The notes: generated by a model from the letters alone, not told the origin. A stretch of 64,000 nt of DNA from Geobacteraceae bacterium (GCA_007125165.1 SLDV01000040.1:1-64000); one strand, 5' to 3'. Positions 22,188 through 31,812 are shown, counted from the stretch's first letter. Program-made: numbers and translations.

Positions 22188-23483
22188 ATGAATATTGCAA
22201 GGCATGAAGTTCATTTGAATCTGAATGTGCGTGGGTTGCCGGTGTCTGCAACTCTTGGCATCAATGAGGAGAGCAACCGTCTGATCGCCGAGGGGAAGAC
22301 TGTCTACAAGCTGGGTTTGGGGCAGTCACCCTTTCCCGTACCCCAATCGGTGGTCCGGGAGCTACAGAACAACGCTCATCAAAAAGATTATCTTCCCGTG
22401 CGCGGTTTGCCGGCCTTGTGCGAAGCAATTGCCGGGTATTACCGTCGGACCCAGAATCTGGCAATGACTCGAGGTGATGTGTTGATCGGTCCAGGGTCGA
22501 AAGAATTAATGTTTATTCTGCAACTTGTTTACTATGGTGATCTTGTTATTCCGACACCCAGTTGGGTTTCATATGCACCGCAGGCCCATATAATCGGCAG
22601 ACATGTTCATTGGTTGAGGACTGAGGAGGAGAACAACTGGTTATTGTCTGCTGAAGAATTGGACAATTTTTGCTCGAGAGATCCTGACAAACCAAGAATT
22701 GTCATCCTCAATTATCCCAATAATCCAACCGGCTGTTCCTATACCGAGCAGCAACTTGAAGCACTTGCGACGGTTGCACGAAAATATCGGATCATTCTGT
22801 TGTCTGACGAAATTTATGGTGAGTTGAATTTCACTGGAAAGCATCGATCGATTGCCCGCTTTTATCCGGAGGGTACAATAATTGCCAGTGGCCTTAGCAA
22901 GTGGGCCGGTGCCGGCGGGTGGCGCCTCGGCTCCTTTGCCTTTCCTTCAGAGCTGCGCTGGCTTAGCGATGCCATGGCGGTGGTCGCCAGTGAAACATTC
23001 ACCGCTACCAGTGCGCCGATACAGTACGCTGCGGTGAAGGCTTTTCAGGGGGGAGAGGAGATCGAACGCTACCTTTTCAACTGCCGCCGCATCCTCAGGG
23101 AATTGACTGCGTGGATTTGCACAACTTTAAAGGGGGCCGGTGTTTTTGTTGCGAAGCCGGATGGGGCCTTTTATCTGTTGCCTGACTTTGAACCACTCCG
23201 TGAAAATCTTCACAGGCGTGGTATCAGTAACAGTGCTGTTTTGTGTGAGCAGCTGCTGCAGGAAACCGGTGTGGCCATTCTTCCTGGGAGCAGTTTCGGG
23301 CGTCCCGCTGGTGAATTGACTGCACGCATCGCTTGCGTTGATTTTGACGGTGCTAAAGCTCTTGCCGCGGCTGAGCAGATTAGTGCAGACAGAGAATTGG
23401 GAGAGACCTTTTTGTCCAATTACTGCGAAAAGGTTACCACGGCAATTACGATAATCTGTGAATGGCTGACAGTCTCCAGATAA
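22188..23483 (+). CDS. PLP-dependent class I/II aminotransferase
   Basis: LGLGQSPFPVPQSVV, LNYPNNPTGCSYTEQQL, LSDEIYGELNF, GLSKWAGAGGWRLGSF (PLP lysine). Confidence 0.88.
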   Translation: MNIARHEVHLNLNVRGLPVSATLGINEESNRLIAEGKTVYKLGLGQSPFPVPQSVVRELQNNAHQKDYLPVRGLPALCEAIAGYYRRTQNLAMTRGDVLIGPGSKELMFILQLVYYGDLVIPTPSWVSYAPQAHIIGRHVHWLRTEEENNWLLSAEELDNFCSRDPDKPRIVILNYPNNPTGCSYTEQQLEALATVARKYRIILLSDEIYGELNFTGKHRSIARFYPEGTIIASGLSKWAGAGGWRLGSFAFPSELRWLSDAMAVVASETFTATSAPIQYAAVKAFQGGEEIERYLFNCRRILRELTAWICTTLKGAGVFVAKPDGAFYLLPDFEPLRENLHRRGISNSAVLCEQLLQETGVAILPGSSFGRPAGELTARIACVDFDGAKALAAAEQISADRELGETFLSNYCEKVTTAITIICEWLTVSR

Positions 23484-23484
23484 G

Positions 23485-24120
23485 TCAGCTCGCGGGATTC
23501 TGTGTCCTGACCCGCAAGTCCCAGGTGATTTTCATCAGACCGGCAAGGGCTGTCAGAGCAAAGAAGATGCCGCGCCAGGCTGCTGGTTTTTTGGATTCGC
23601 TGATAAAAATGGGGGTATCGGTGGTTTCTATGCCCAGTTGCTCAAGCAGGTTGATCAGTTTTTTCTGATTGGAATTGGCCACCAGTTCGGCTGCAGTCAT
23701 TCCGGTCAAATGACGTTGACCGGAAAAGATGTAGTCTTTTTCATCGAGAAAAGTGCGGCGTTGAGCTTCTGTGTCGAGGAGGAAGTAGTAGGTTGTTAAT
23801 GCATGAAGAACTTCAGGCTCTCTGGTTTCAAACCAGACCTTATAGTGACTGCTGTCCGGTGAGCTGGTCAGGGGCACGAGAAATGCTTCAAACTCCATAC
23901 TGCCGGTCATATTGATGCCGTGCAGAAAGTGCGGATAACCACCAGAAACGGTCAACCATTCTCTTGGTGCTTTATCCAGGGCCTCGAGTTCGGTTATCGA
24001 AATAGCCAGAGGTTCAGGGTTGCGCAGAAAGAGGCTGATATCCTTGTACGCAAGCCAGGAAAGAACCAGGCAGACGGCAATAAGGGTTACGCGAAATCGA
24101 TTCATATGCATCACCACCAT
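23485..24120 (-). CDS. Hypothetical membrane-anchored protein with two TMs flanking a soluble region
   Basis: Hydrophobic segments at N- and C-terminus; downstream of the symporter operon; start could be the internal ATG (MNRFRV). Confidence 0.6.
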   Translation of the reverse strand: MVVMHMNRFRVTLIAVCLVLSWLAYKDISLFLRNPEPLAISITELEALDKAPREWLTVSGGYPHFLHGINMTGSMEFEAFLVPLTSSPDSSHYKVWFETREPEVLHALTTYYFLLDTEAQRRTFLDEKDYIFSGQRHLTGMTAAELVANSNQKKLINLLEQLGIETTDTPIFISESKKPAAWRGIFFALTALAGLMKITWDLRVRTQNPAS

Positions 24121-24123
24121 AAA

Positions 24124-24155
24124 GAACGGGCCGTCCTGTCAGTGACGGCCCGTTC
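24124..24155 (-). terminator. 12-bp perfect hairpin between symporter and hypothetical gene
   Basis: GAACGGGCCGTC-ctgtcagt-GACGGCCCGTTC. Confidence 0.7.
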
Positions 24156-24185
24156 GCAGGAAATCCTTTTTTAAAAGGAGTTTGA

Positions 24186-26114
24186 TCAGTTGCCGGATGG
24201 CTCCGTAACATGGCCGATGTTGACATCTTTTTGTGTTAACAGAGATATCACAATCAGCGCGGCAAAGGCCAGAGGCATAGAGATGAGCGCCGGGCTGTTG
24301 AATTGGATCGGGGCATCAGCCGGCAGCTTGCCGTAGCGGAGCCACATGTCGGGAGACATCAGGATCAGGCCCAGAGAGCTGAACAGGCCGACAGTGATCG
24401 ATGCGGCAACGCCTCTGGCTGTGGTCTTGCTCCAGAACAGCAGCATCAGTATTGCCGGCAGGTTGGCCGATGCGGCCACAGCGAAGGCCCAGCCGACCAG
24501 GAAGGATACGTTCATCCCCTCGAAAACAATTCCCAGGTAAATAGCGATAGCACCTACGACCAGTGCGGATATTTTTCCTGCACGCACCTTGACCCGGTCA
24601 GTCATTTTCAAGCCGAGAAAATTATCCAGCAGGTCGTGAGCTATCGCTCCCGATGATGCTACGATCAGCCCGGCGACCGTACCCAGAACAGTTGCAAAGG
24701 CCAGCGATGAAATAATGGCAAAGAGGAAGACACCAAAAGACAGGGCCAGTAATGGCGCCGACATGTTGTTGTCCAACAGATTGATGACGCCGCTGGTCAT
24801 GGCACCCATGCCCATAAAGAGGGTCAGCAGGTAGAAAAAACCAATACCGGCGATAGCAACAATAGTCGACTTGCGTGCGGCGGCCTGGCTTGGTACCGTA
24901 TAATAACGAATCAGGATATGGGGCAGAGCTGCGGTGCCGCAGAACAGAGCAAGCATCAGCGACATGAAGTTGAACTTTTCCATAGGTGTGGCGTTGTCAA
25001 CCTTGAAGCGCAGGCCTGGACGCAGGACCTGTGAGCCCGGAGTGGGTTTCTGGTAGTAAATAGTGGTGATGCCGTCTCCATCAGAAACATAACCGGTTCC
25101 CCACAAAACAATGGTTGATTCGGTCAATGCGGACAGGAAGCCGAACGGCCCAACCGGTCCGGTTGCCGCGACTTCTTCACCACCGACTCGTAGTTCTTTG
25201 ATGTGGCCGACCGGGAAGAAGCGGCCCTCTTCGGCGGGAGCCCCGTTAAACAGGCGGGTACCGTCGTTCAGGCGGGTGGTGAAAAGGGTTTCTTCGAGCC
25301 TGTAACCCTCGTCCGTCGGGTGCAGTTTCCAGATCGATTCACGATTGTTTCTTTCGAGCTTAACAAAGCCCTTCTCGCCGAAAATGGAATCAAGGCCGGC
25401 GATAACCCGGTAGCTGCTATCTTCAAGAACCAGAGCACTGTCGGTGTAAAGGGTAGTGAAGTCGTGGTAGGGCTGGCCATCGTTCTCAGGGGTAACGGAC
25501 AGGCCGCGGAACAGCACCATGACAACCATGGTGGTGGATACGATGAGGAGCATGGCTCCTTTGAAGAACTGTACGTAGGTTGTTGATGCCATCCCCGCTG
25601 TTGCGACGATCAGGGTAACGACAACACCGACAATACAGACCCCGACCCAGTGTGGCAGACCCATGAGCGGTTGAACCAGGACGCCGGCACCAACCATCTG
25701 CGGTATCAGGTAAAAGACCGATACCAGAAGGGTTGATATGGCGGCCATGAGCTGAATCGATTTGGAGTTGAATTTGGAGTCAAGGGCATCTGTAAAGGTG
25801 TACTTGCCGAGGCGCTTCATCGGCTCAGCAATCAGAAACAGAGCGACAACCCAGCCACCCAGATAGCCGATGGAGTACATCCAGCCGTCGAAGCCGGAGG
25901 TGGCGATCATGCCGCAAATACCGAGGAAGGAGGCGGCTGAAAGGTAGTCACCGGCAAAGGCGATGCCGTTGGTCATCCAGTGGATATTGCCGCCGGCAGC
26001 GTAGTAGCCCTCAGCAGAGCTGGTACGGCGGGCCAGATAAAAGGAAAGCCCCAGAACAAAAAGGACAAAGGCGATAAAAAGGCCGATGGCCAGCGGAGAT
26101 TGTGTATAAATCAT
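24186..26114 (-). CDS. Sodium:solute (acetate/cation-type) symporter with large extracytoplasmic insertion
   Basis: SSS family: ARRTSSAEGYYAAGGNIHWMTNGIAFAGDYLSAASFLGICGMI; paired with DUF485 protein; about 120-aa hydrophilic insertion after TM 6 region. Confidence 0.88.
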   Translation of the reverse strand: MIYTQSPLAIGLFIAFVLFVLGLSFYLARRTSSAEGYYAAGGNIHWMTNGIAFAGDYLSAASFLGICGMIATSGFDGWMYSIGYLGGWVVALFLIAEPMKRLGKYTFTDALDSKFNSKSIQLMAAISTLLVSVFYLIPQMVGAGVLVQPLMGLPHWVGVCIVGVVVTLIVATAGMASTTYVQFFKGAMLLIVSTTMVVMVLFRGLSVTPENDGQPYHDFTTLYTDSALVLEDSSYRVIAGLDSIFGEKGFVKLERNNRESIWKLHPTDEGYRLEETLFTTRLNDGTRLFNGAPAEEGRFFPVGHIKELRVGGEEVAATGPVGPFGFLSALTESTIVLWGTGYVSDGDGITTIYYQKPTPGSQVLRPGLRFKVDNATPMEKFNFMSLMLALFCGTAALPHILIRYYTVPSQAAARKSTIVAIAGIGFFYLLTLFMGMGAMTSGVINLLDNNMSAPLLALSFGVFLFAIISSLAFATVLGTVAGLIVASSGAIAHDLLDNFLGLKMTDRVKVRAGKISALVVGAIAIYLGIVFEGMNVSFLVGWAFAVAASANLPAILMLLFWSKTTARGVAASITVGLFSSLGLILMSPDMWLRYGKLPADAPIQFNSPALISMPLAFAALIVISLLTQKDVNIGHVTEPSGN

Positions 26115-26128
26115 GGCGTGGCTCTCCC

Positions 26129-26413
26129 TTAATTGTTATAGCGCTTTTCTGCCTGCGTGCAGAAATGGTTGTAGATAACGGCCATAACAAACGCGAGAAT
26201 AATCAGGGAGAAACCCCAGACAACCGCGGCAGTTTGTCCGAAAACGATGATTTCCATGCTTTTGGGATAAAAAACATTGAGCATTACAAATAACAGATAA
26301 AACAGGGCGTAGCCGAAAAACATCTTGATGCCCAAACTGGTTTTAAAGCTCGCGGCATTGTCTTTGCCGAGCTTGACGGCAGGTCCATGTCCCATAAGTA
26401 AAACTCCTCTCAT
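26129..26413 (-). CDS. DUF485-family small membrane protein
   Basis: Two-TM 94-aa protein directly upstream of the SSS symporter (common ActP-YjcH type pairing); start likely the internal ATG at MGHGPAVKLGKDN. Confidence 0.8.
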   Translation of the reverse strand: MRGVLLMGHGPAVKLGKDNAASFKTSLGIKMFFGYALFYLLFVMLNVFYPKSMEIIVFGQTAAVVWGFSLIILAFVMAVIYNHFCTQAEKRYNN

Positions 26414-26560
26414 TCATCGAAATCGTGATCAGGTCGACCACACAGTTTACGGGCTGTTCAGATATGTGGAGGGCAGGCAGAAACCCCATTTGATTGAATT
26501 TTCTTGTCGAATTTTACTCAGGTTAAAATTTGCGAAATAGTGCTCCAGGTATTCCGCGGT

Positions 26561-26588
26561 ATAATACGTTGTTTTAGAAGCGAGTCAA
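26561..26588 (-). promoter_or_regulatory. Predicted sigma70 promoter of symporter locus 1
   Basis: Minus strand TTGACT-16-TATTAT, conserved with 30116..30143. Confidence 0.65.
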
Positions 26589-27031
26589 CACAAAAAAAAG
26601 ACAAGACCTGAGTTTTGTTCATCAAAATAGCGTTCTATTTTTCTGTTGCGGGCTGCTTCAAAGTAATAGTCCTGTGCAGTGACGGAAGGGTCTGGCCTTT
26701 GCTCTTGTGGTGTCAATGTTCTATCACTTGTGGCTACCGGTGCAGCTAACGCTGTCGATGCGGGCCAGATTGATCCAGAAACGGTGATTGTGTGGCCCGG
26801 TGCGCTGGATGTTGGTCATGACGGTGTGTGGGGTGGCCCGGATTGTATTGACAGTGACAACAGCATATTTTACTGTGCTGTGCTCTGTCAGGGGCCAGGC
26901 GTTGGTGGGCCGGCCTGCTCTAAGACCATTAGATGCTCATACTTGAAGTTGTTCCTTTTCTTTGCCGCTTATATTTGCTGCATCACTTTGTTGCAGGCTT
27001 CTCTTTTAACCCTGAAAACTAGGTATAGACA

Positions 27032-27343
27032 ATGATTTTTATTGAGAAAATATATAGGGCTGGTAGGCTCTCACGCTGGTTACTGTTTGTTTCTATCTGT
27101 TTTCTTATCCTGGCTTATTTCTCTTTTCGTGAGACATCAGCAGAAAAGTTTTTTCAGGGCTGTCTGGAGGGGCAGAGTAAACCAACAGCAGAGCAATGCC
27201 ATTGCCTTACGAATTACGTATTCGAGAATCTTGAGTCAATGCAGGTTGTCGCGATAATGGAGCCCCATAGAATTCGCAGTGATGATGAGATGGAAAGGAT
27301 CCAGCGGGTGCTCCAGGAAGGGACCAGAAAGTGCGGGTGGTAA
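27032..27343 (+). CDS. Hypothetical small membrane-anchored protein
   Basis: N-terminal TM and soluble region with CHCLTNYVFENL; good ORF. Confidence 0.5.
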   Translation: MIFIEKIYRAGRLSRWLLFVSICFLILAYFSFRETSAEKFFQGCLEGQSKPTAEQCHCLTNYVFENLESMQVVAIMEPHRIRSDDEMERIQRVLQEGTRKCGW

Positions 27344-27347
27344 ATCA

Positions 27348-27584
27348 ATGTTAGCGACGATACTCAGCATAATGCAGTATGTTTTTCTGCTGGCTGGTTT
27401 TTTGATTATTTTTACTTCATTCTTTATGTATGTGCGCCGCACAGGAGATTTCAATAGCCTGTTTATTTTCTGGTCGCCGCGCATATCTCTAACGCGCAAA
27501 GAGTTTTTCATCAATCGTGCCGGCATAGTTGTCATGCTGACAGGTGTACTGCTCAGAATGGTATATTACTTTTTTTACCTGTAA
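27348..27584 (+). CDS. Hypothetical two-TM small membrane protein
   Basis: MLATILSIMQYVFLLAGFLIIFTSFFMYVRRTGDFNSLFIFWSPR...; ATG at 27348 follows the 27343 stop. Confidence 0.5.
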   Translation: MLATILSIMQYVFLLAGFLIIFTSFFMYVRRTGDFNSLFIFWSPRISLTRKEFFINRAGIVVMLTGVLLRMVYYFFYL

Positions 27585-27778
27585 GTGGGCATTGTCGCTT
27601 GACGGGGTTCCGCAGTTCCTTATGGATTAATTCAATCTTCGACCCTTTTCGCTGGGAACCTGTGTTGCTAATTTTAGAGCATGTGCCCTCCGTTTCTTCT
27701 GTGCCCTGTATACCAGGGACCACTCACTCAGGAATTTCTCATATCAGCACGGTATAAATTGGTGGAGGTGACAGGCAC

Positions 27779-27813
27779 AAAAAAGCCCCCGAGACTTTTA
27801 CTCGGGGGCTTTT
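27779..27813 (-). terminator. Bidirectional terminator
   Basis: AAAAAAGCCCCCGAG-acttttA-CTCGGGGGCTTTT. Confidence 0.9.
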
Positions 27814-27824
27814 GCGGCTGGTAT

Positions 27825-29531
27825 TTATTTTTCAGTTATGGATGGCATGCGAATGTCTTGCACGAGCTCCTGGATGTGCGCAGGAGGAGGAGAAGTCAAG
27901 CGCGAAACCACAAAGGCAACTGTAAAGTTGATCAACATACCCAGCACACCAATGCCTTCCGGAGAAATGCCAAACCACCAGATGCCTGGATCGGTGTTAA
28001 TAAAGACGGTGTAAATGATGTAGGTAAATGTGAAGGTCATGCCTGAGATCATCCCGGCAATGGCACCCTCTTTGTTCATGCGGGTAGAGAAAATACCCAT
28101 GATGATAACCGGGAAGAATGAGGATGCTGCAAGCCCGAAGGCAAATGCCACGACCTGGGCCACAAATGCTGGAGGATATATTCCGAAGAGGCCGGCAATA
28201 CAGACAGAAACCCCAGCTGTGATCCTTACTATAAGCAACTCTGCCTTGTCAGACAATCTGCCCTTCATGGCCACCTTGGATAGTACGTCGTGGGCAAACG
28301 AGCTTGATATGACCAGCAGCAGACTCGCTGATGTTGATAGCGCGGCTGCCAGACCACCGGCGGCGACAAGAGCAATTACCCAATTGGGCAATTGTGCTAT
28401 CTCCGGGTTGGCAAGTACCACGATGTCGCGGTCCAGTTCCACCTTGTTTTCTGTTGCGTTATCATGCAGGCTCAGGGTGATACGCCCGTGCTCATCTTCT
28501 GTCATGTTTTGCACTTTGATCAACCCGGTGTGTTCCCACGTTGTGAACCACTGGGGCATCTCTTTATATTCCTGCCCATGTATCTGTTGTACGAGTGTTG
28601 TTCTGGCAAATACGGCAATCGCAGGGGCGGTGGTGTAGAGAAGGGCGATGAAAAAAAGTGCCCATGCAGCAGTAACTCGCGCGCCATGCATACTGGGCAC
28701 CGTGAAGAAGAACACGATAACATGAGGCAAGCCTGCTGTACCGCACATGAGGGCCATGGTGATAAAGAACACGTCAATTGTGGACTTTGTGCCATCAGTA
28801 TAAGCAGTAAAGCCGAGTTCTGTCAGTAAACCATTGAGTCGATCGAGGATGTACACATCGGTTTGACCGTCAGCGAACGCCGGCAGGAGTGTGGCTCCCA
28901 TACCAGTTTGGGGTAGGAAGTGTCCTGTTGTCATGATGGAGAGGAAGATTGCCGGAACCAGGTAGGCAGTAATCAACACGCAGTACTGCGCTACCTGAGT
29001 GTATATAATTCCTTTCATGCCACCCATGACAGTATAGAAGAAAACAATCACAACACCGATAATGACGCCGGTAACAACATCAACCTGGAGAAAGCGTGAA
29101 AAGACGATGCCGGCACCTCGCATCTGCCCGGCAACGTATGTGAAGGATATAAAGATGGTGCAAATGGCGGCAACAACCCGCGCAGCATCAGAGTAATAGC
29201 GATCGCCGACAAAGTCAGGTACCGTATACTTGCCGAATTTGCGCAGATAGGGGGCCAGCAGCATCGCCAGCAGCACGAAGCCACCTGTCCAGCCCATCAA
29301 ATACACACTGCCGTCGTACCCAAGGAAAGATATCATGCCGGCCATGGAGATGAATGAAGCGGCAGACATCCATCCTGCTGCAGTAGCTGCCCCCGCTATA
29401 TATGGCTTAATATCACCGCCACCTACATAAAAGTCCTTGGTGGCTCCAGCTCTGGCCCATATAGATATCCCGATGTAGAGAACAAAACTACCGCCTGCTA
29501 CCAGGTAAATCATTAACTGTAAGTTGTCCAT
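27825..29531 (-). CDS. Sodium:solute symporter family protein (VC_2705-like)
   Basis: GASKDFYVGGG-like N-terminus (GATKDFYVGGGDIKPYIAGAATAAGWMSAASFISMAGMI), SSS topology, partnered with DUF4212. Confidence 0.88.
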   Translation of the reverse strand: MDNLQLMIYLVAGGSFVLYIGISIWARAGATKDFYVGGGDIKPYIAGAATAAGWMSAASFISMAGMISFLGYDGSVYLMGWTGGFVLLAMLLAPYLRKFGKYTVPDFVGDRYYSDAARVVAAICTIFISFTYVAGQMRGAGIVFSRFLQVDVVTGVIIGVVIVFFYTVMGGMKGIIYTQVAQYCVLITAYLVPAIFLSIMTTGHFLPQTGMGATLLPAFADGQTDVYILDRLNGLLTELGFTAYTDGTKSTIDVFFITMALMCGTAGLPHVIVFFFTVPSMHGARVTAAWALFFIALLYTTAPAIAVFARTTLVQQIHGQEYKEMPQWFTTWEHTGLIKVQNMTEDEHGRITLSLHDNATENKVELDRDIVVLANPEIAQLPNWVIALVAAGGLAAALSTSASLLLVISSSFAHDVLSKVAMKGRLSDKAELLIVRITAGVSVCIAGLFGIYPPAFVAQVVAFAFGLAASSFFPVIIMGIFSTRMNKEGAIAGMISGMTFTFTYIIYTVFINTDPGIWWFGISPEGIGVLGMLINFTVAFVVSRLTSPPPAHIQELVQDIRMPSITEK

Positions 29532-29554
29532 ACTATGCGCTCCCTTATCTTTTT

Positions 29555-29827
29555 CTAGTGCGACACGTTATACTTCTTGTCCAGGTTGGCCATAAGCCGG
29601 ATGTAGGCAAGTATAAGTATCAAAAAGACGTAAATAGAACCCTGCTGGGCAAACCAGAATCCAAGAGGGAACCCAAATAGCGGAATCTTGTTCAGTTGTT
29701 CAACTAGTAAAATTCCGAAACCGTACGATACCAAAAACCAAATGGACAGCAGGATGATCAGGATCTTTAAATTCTCCTTCCAGTAGTTTTGTGGCGTTAG
29801 CTCGTTTTTTATTGAATTTTCAGTCAT
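29555..29827 (-). CDS. DUF4212 sodium/substrate symporter small subunit
   Basis: YWKENLKILIILLSIWFLVSYGFGILLVEQLN...FPLGFWFAQQGSIYVFLILILAYIRLMANLDKKY. Confidence 0.88.
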   Translation of the reverse strand: MTENSIKNELTPQNYWKENLKILIILLSIWFLVSYGFGILLVEQLNKIPLFGFPLGFWFAQQGSIYVFLILILAYIRLMANLDKKYNVSH

Positions 29828-29828
29828 G

Positions 29829-29948
29829 TCACCACCCTTTTGTTTTCTTCATAGCAAAATGATCCTGATAGGGCATGCTGATGCCCGGGACGGCTTTAAG
29901 GCCTGTGGCACTGTCTTTGCCGAGCTTGACGGCAGGTTCATATCCCAT
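29829..29948 (-). pseudogene. Truncated DUF485-like N-terminal remnant or leader ORF (39 aa)
   Basis: MGYEPAVKLGKDSATGLKAVPGISMPYQDHFAMKKTKGW* resembles MGHGPAVKLGKDNAASFKTSLGIKMFFGY of 26129..26413; retains SD (gaggaga); stop (29829-29831) lies next to the DUF4212 start. Confidence 0.65.
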
Positions 29949-30115
29949 AAGACAATCTCCTCTCGTTCATTGTTATCGCCGTCGAATTGACGGCAGATTA
30001 GCAGTTGGTGTGACTCTTCCTGTAGAAAAGGTGGAAACTCCATTTGATAAGAATTTGTTCAGGGATCTTTTTGCAGGTTAAAATTTGCGAAATAGTGTCT
30101 TCAAGAAACGGCGCT

Positions 30116-30143
30116 ATAATACGTTGTTATATAGTTGTGTCAA
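30116..30143 (-). promoter_or_regulatory. Predicted sigma70 promoter of symporter locus 2
   Basis: Minus strand TTGACA-16-TATTAT; shares AACAACGTATTAT and the downstream 24-nt block CACTATTTCGCAAATTTTAACCTG with locus 1. Confidence 0.7.
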
Positions 30144-30334
30144 CATAAAAAAAGGACAAAACCGGCGCTTTGCATGTCAAAATACCGTTCTACTTTTTGA
30201 GAATAGATGTCCGATCGCGGTGAGTAGAGAGTTGCGTGTGTTTGTCGGTATTGTTAAGATGTGATTGGACTGGTCGGGTTTGAGATTTCTGCTGGCAGGA
30301 GAATGTCAGGTGGCCGGTGAAGGGAACTTTGCAG

Positions 30335-31246
30335 TTAAAGTTGTTCAGGGGTGAAACAGACGACGTCGTCGATTGTCTCACAGCCACATAATAACATTGT
30401 CAATCGATCAACTCCCAGAGCTATTCCTGCAGCTTTTGTGAGGGTTTGTAGCTCTTTAATGTATTTGTCCGGAAATGGGCCGGCTGGTTTTCCTGCGGCT
30501 TTTCGCTGCATTTCTTCTTCTTCAAAGCGTTTGCGCTGTTCCACTGGGTCGGTAAGTTCCGAGAAGCCGTTGGCGAGTTCGAGGCCGGCAATATAGAGTT
30601 CGAAGCGTTCCACTTGGTTCGGATTGTGAGGTTTGGTGCGTGCAAGGGAGCCTTGCAGAACGGGGAAATCAACTAGAAACACTGGTTTATTTTTTGGAAG
30701 TGCTGGTTCGATTTTGGTGCTGATCAGTTCGGAAAAAAAATTTACGTCTGTGACTTCACTTAAAAGAGTAGAACTATGTTGCGAAAATGCATCAGCAACA
30801 GACAGTCGGGGCCAGGGGATATTTAGATCAATTTTTTCGCCCTTCCATGCCCAACTTTTATTATTGACCAGACCGAGAATGAGCTGCTCGCAATCTTCCA
30901 TGAGCTGGTAGTAGTCGCAGTCGCGCCGGTACCACTCCAGCATGGTGTATTCCGGAAGATGGTGCGGTCCCCGTTCGCCTGCACGCCAACAACGGCAGAT
31001 CTGGAATAATTTGTCGTATCCGGCAGCAAGGAGCCGTTTCATGCACAGTTCAGGAGAGGTTTGCAGAAACCACCCGTCACTGGCGACAGGGTCGATGTGA
31101 AGTTCGGGGGCATTAGCCGGTATACGGTGGGGTGTTTCAACTTCGGTGAATCCCTGTTCAACAAAGAAAGCCCGAATCTTTTCCAGAATCCGGGCTCTTT
31201 TTATGATGGTGGCTTGTTTGCGCGCCAACTGCCAGTTAGGTTCCAC
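30335..31246 (-). CDS. epmA: EF-P lysine-lysylligase-like protein (PoxA/GenX, EpmA)
   Basis: Class II LysRS catalytic-core-only protein: FVEVETPHRIPANAPELHIDP, LQTSPELCMKRLLAAGYDKLFQICRCWRAGERG; adjacent to efp. Confidence 0.92.
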   Translation of the reverse strand: MEPNWQLARKQATIIKRARILEKIRAFFVEQGFTEVETPHRIPANAPELHIDPVASDGWFLQTSPELCMKRLLAAGYDKLFQICRCWRAGERGPHHLPEYTMLEWYRRDCDYYQLMEDCEQLILGLVNNKSWAWKGEKIDLNIPWPRLSVADAFSQHSSTLLSEVTDVNFFSELISTKIEPALPKNKPVFLVDFPVLQGSLARTKPHNPNQVERFELYIAGLELANGFSELTDPVEQRKRFEEEEMQRKAAGKPAGPFPDKYIKELQTLTKAAGIALGVDRLTMLLCGCETIDDVVCFTPEQL

Positions 31247-31248
31247 GA

Positions 31249-31812
31249 TTATTCCTTGACACGGGTAACATATGCTCCATTGCGGGTGTCGATCTGAATC
31301 AGGGTTCCCTCTTCAACAAAAGATGGGACCTGCAGGGCGTAGCCGGTTTCCACAGTAGCGGGTTTGTTATTGCCGGCAGCCGTATCACCCTTAACCCAGG
31401 GATCCGTCTGCGTGACGCGTAAGTTGACAAAGTTCGGCAGGCTGATACCGATTCCACGCTCTCCGTGCATGAGAATTTCCACTTCCATATTATCGACCAG
31501 AAAATACTTGTCGTCTCCAACGGTGTCGTCAGTCAGAACAATCTGCTCGTAATTTTTTTTGTCCATGAAAACATAGCCAGTGTCATCCTGATAGAGATAT
31601 TGCATTTCCCTTTCTTCAAGGTGGGCCGGTTCGAAAGATTCGCCACTGCGGTAGGTACGATCAAAAAGTGCCCCGGAGATCATATTGCGCAACTTGCACT
31701 TGTACAGTGCCTGTCCTTTGCCCGGCTTGGTGAAGTCGTACTGCACAATGACGTGGGGATCCCCATCGATCATCAATTTCAAACCCTTTTTCAGGTCGGA
31801 ACAGTTATACAT
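31249..31812 (-). CDS. efp: Elongation factor P
   Basis: DFTKPGKGQALYKCKLRNMISGALFDRTYRSGE; 187 aa three-domain EF-P. Confidence 0.95.
   Translation of the reverse strand: MYNCSDLKKGLKLMIDGDPHVIVQYDFTKPGKGQALYKCKLRNMISGALFDRTYRSGESFEPAHLEEREMQYLYQDDTGYVFMDKKNYEQIVLTDDTVGDDKYFLVDNMEVEILMHGERGIGISLPNFVNLRVTQTDPWVKGDTAAGNNKPATVETGYALQVPSFVEEGTLIQIDTRNGAYVTRVKE

Noticed and set aside
26679-27035. 118-aa ORF MTEGSGLCSCG...
   Set aside because: Odd composition, no clear SD, no recognisable domain; may be degenerate sequence. Not called.
29829-29948. DUF485 remnant stop codon as another selenocysteine site
   Set aside because: Sequence beyond the TGA does not continue the DUF485 homology; divergence begins before the stop.
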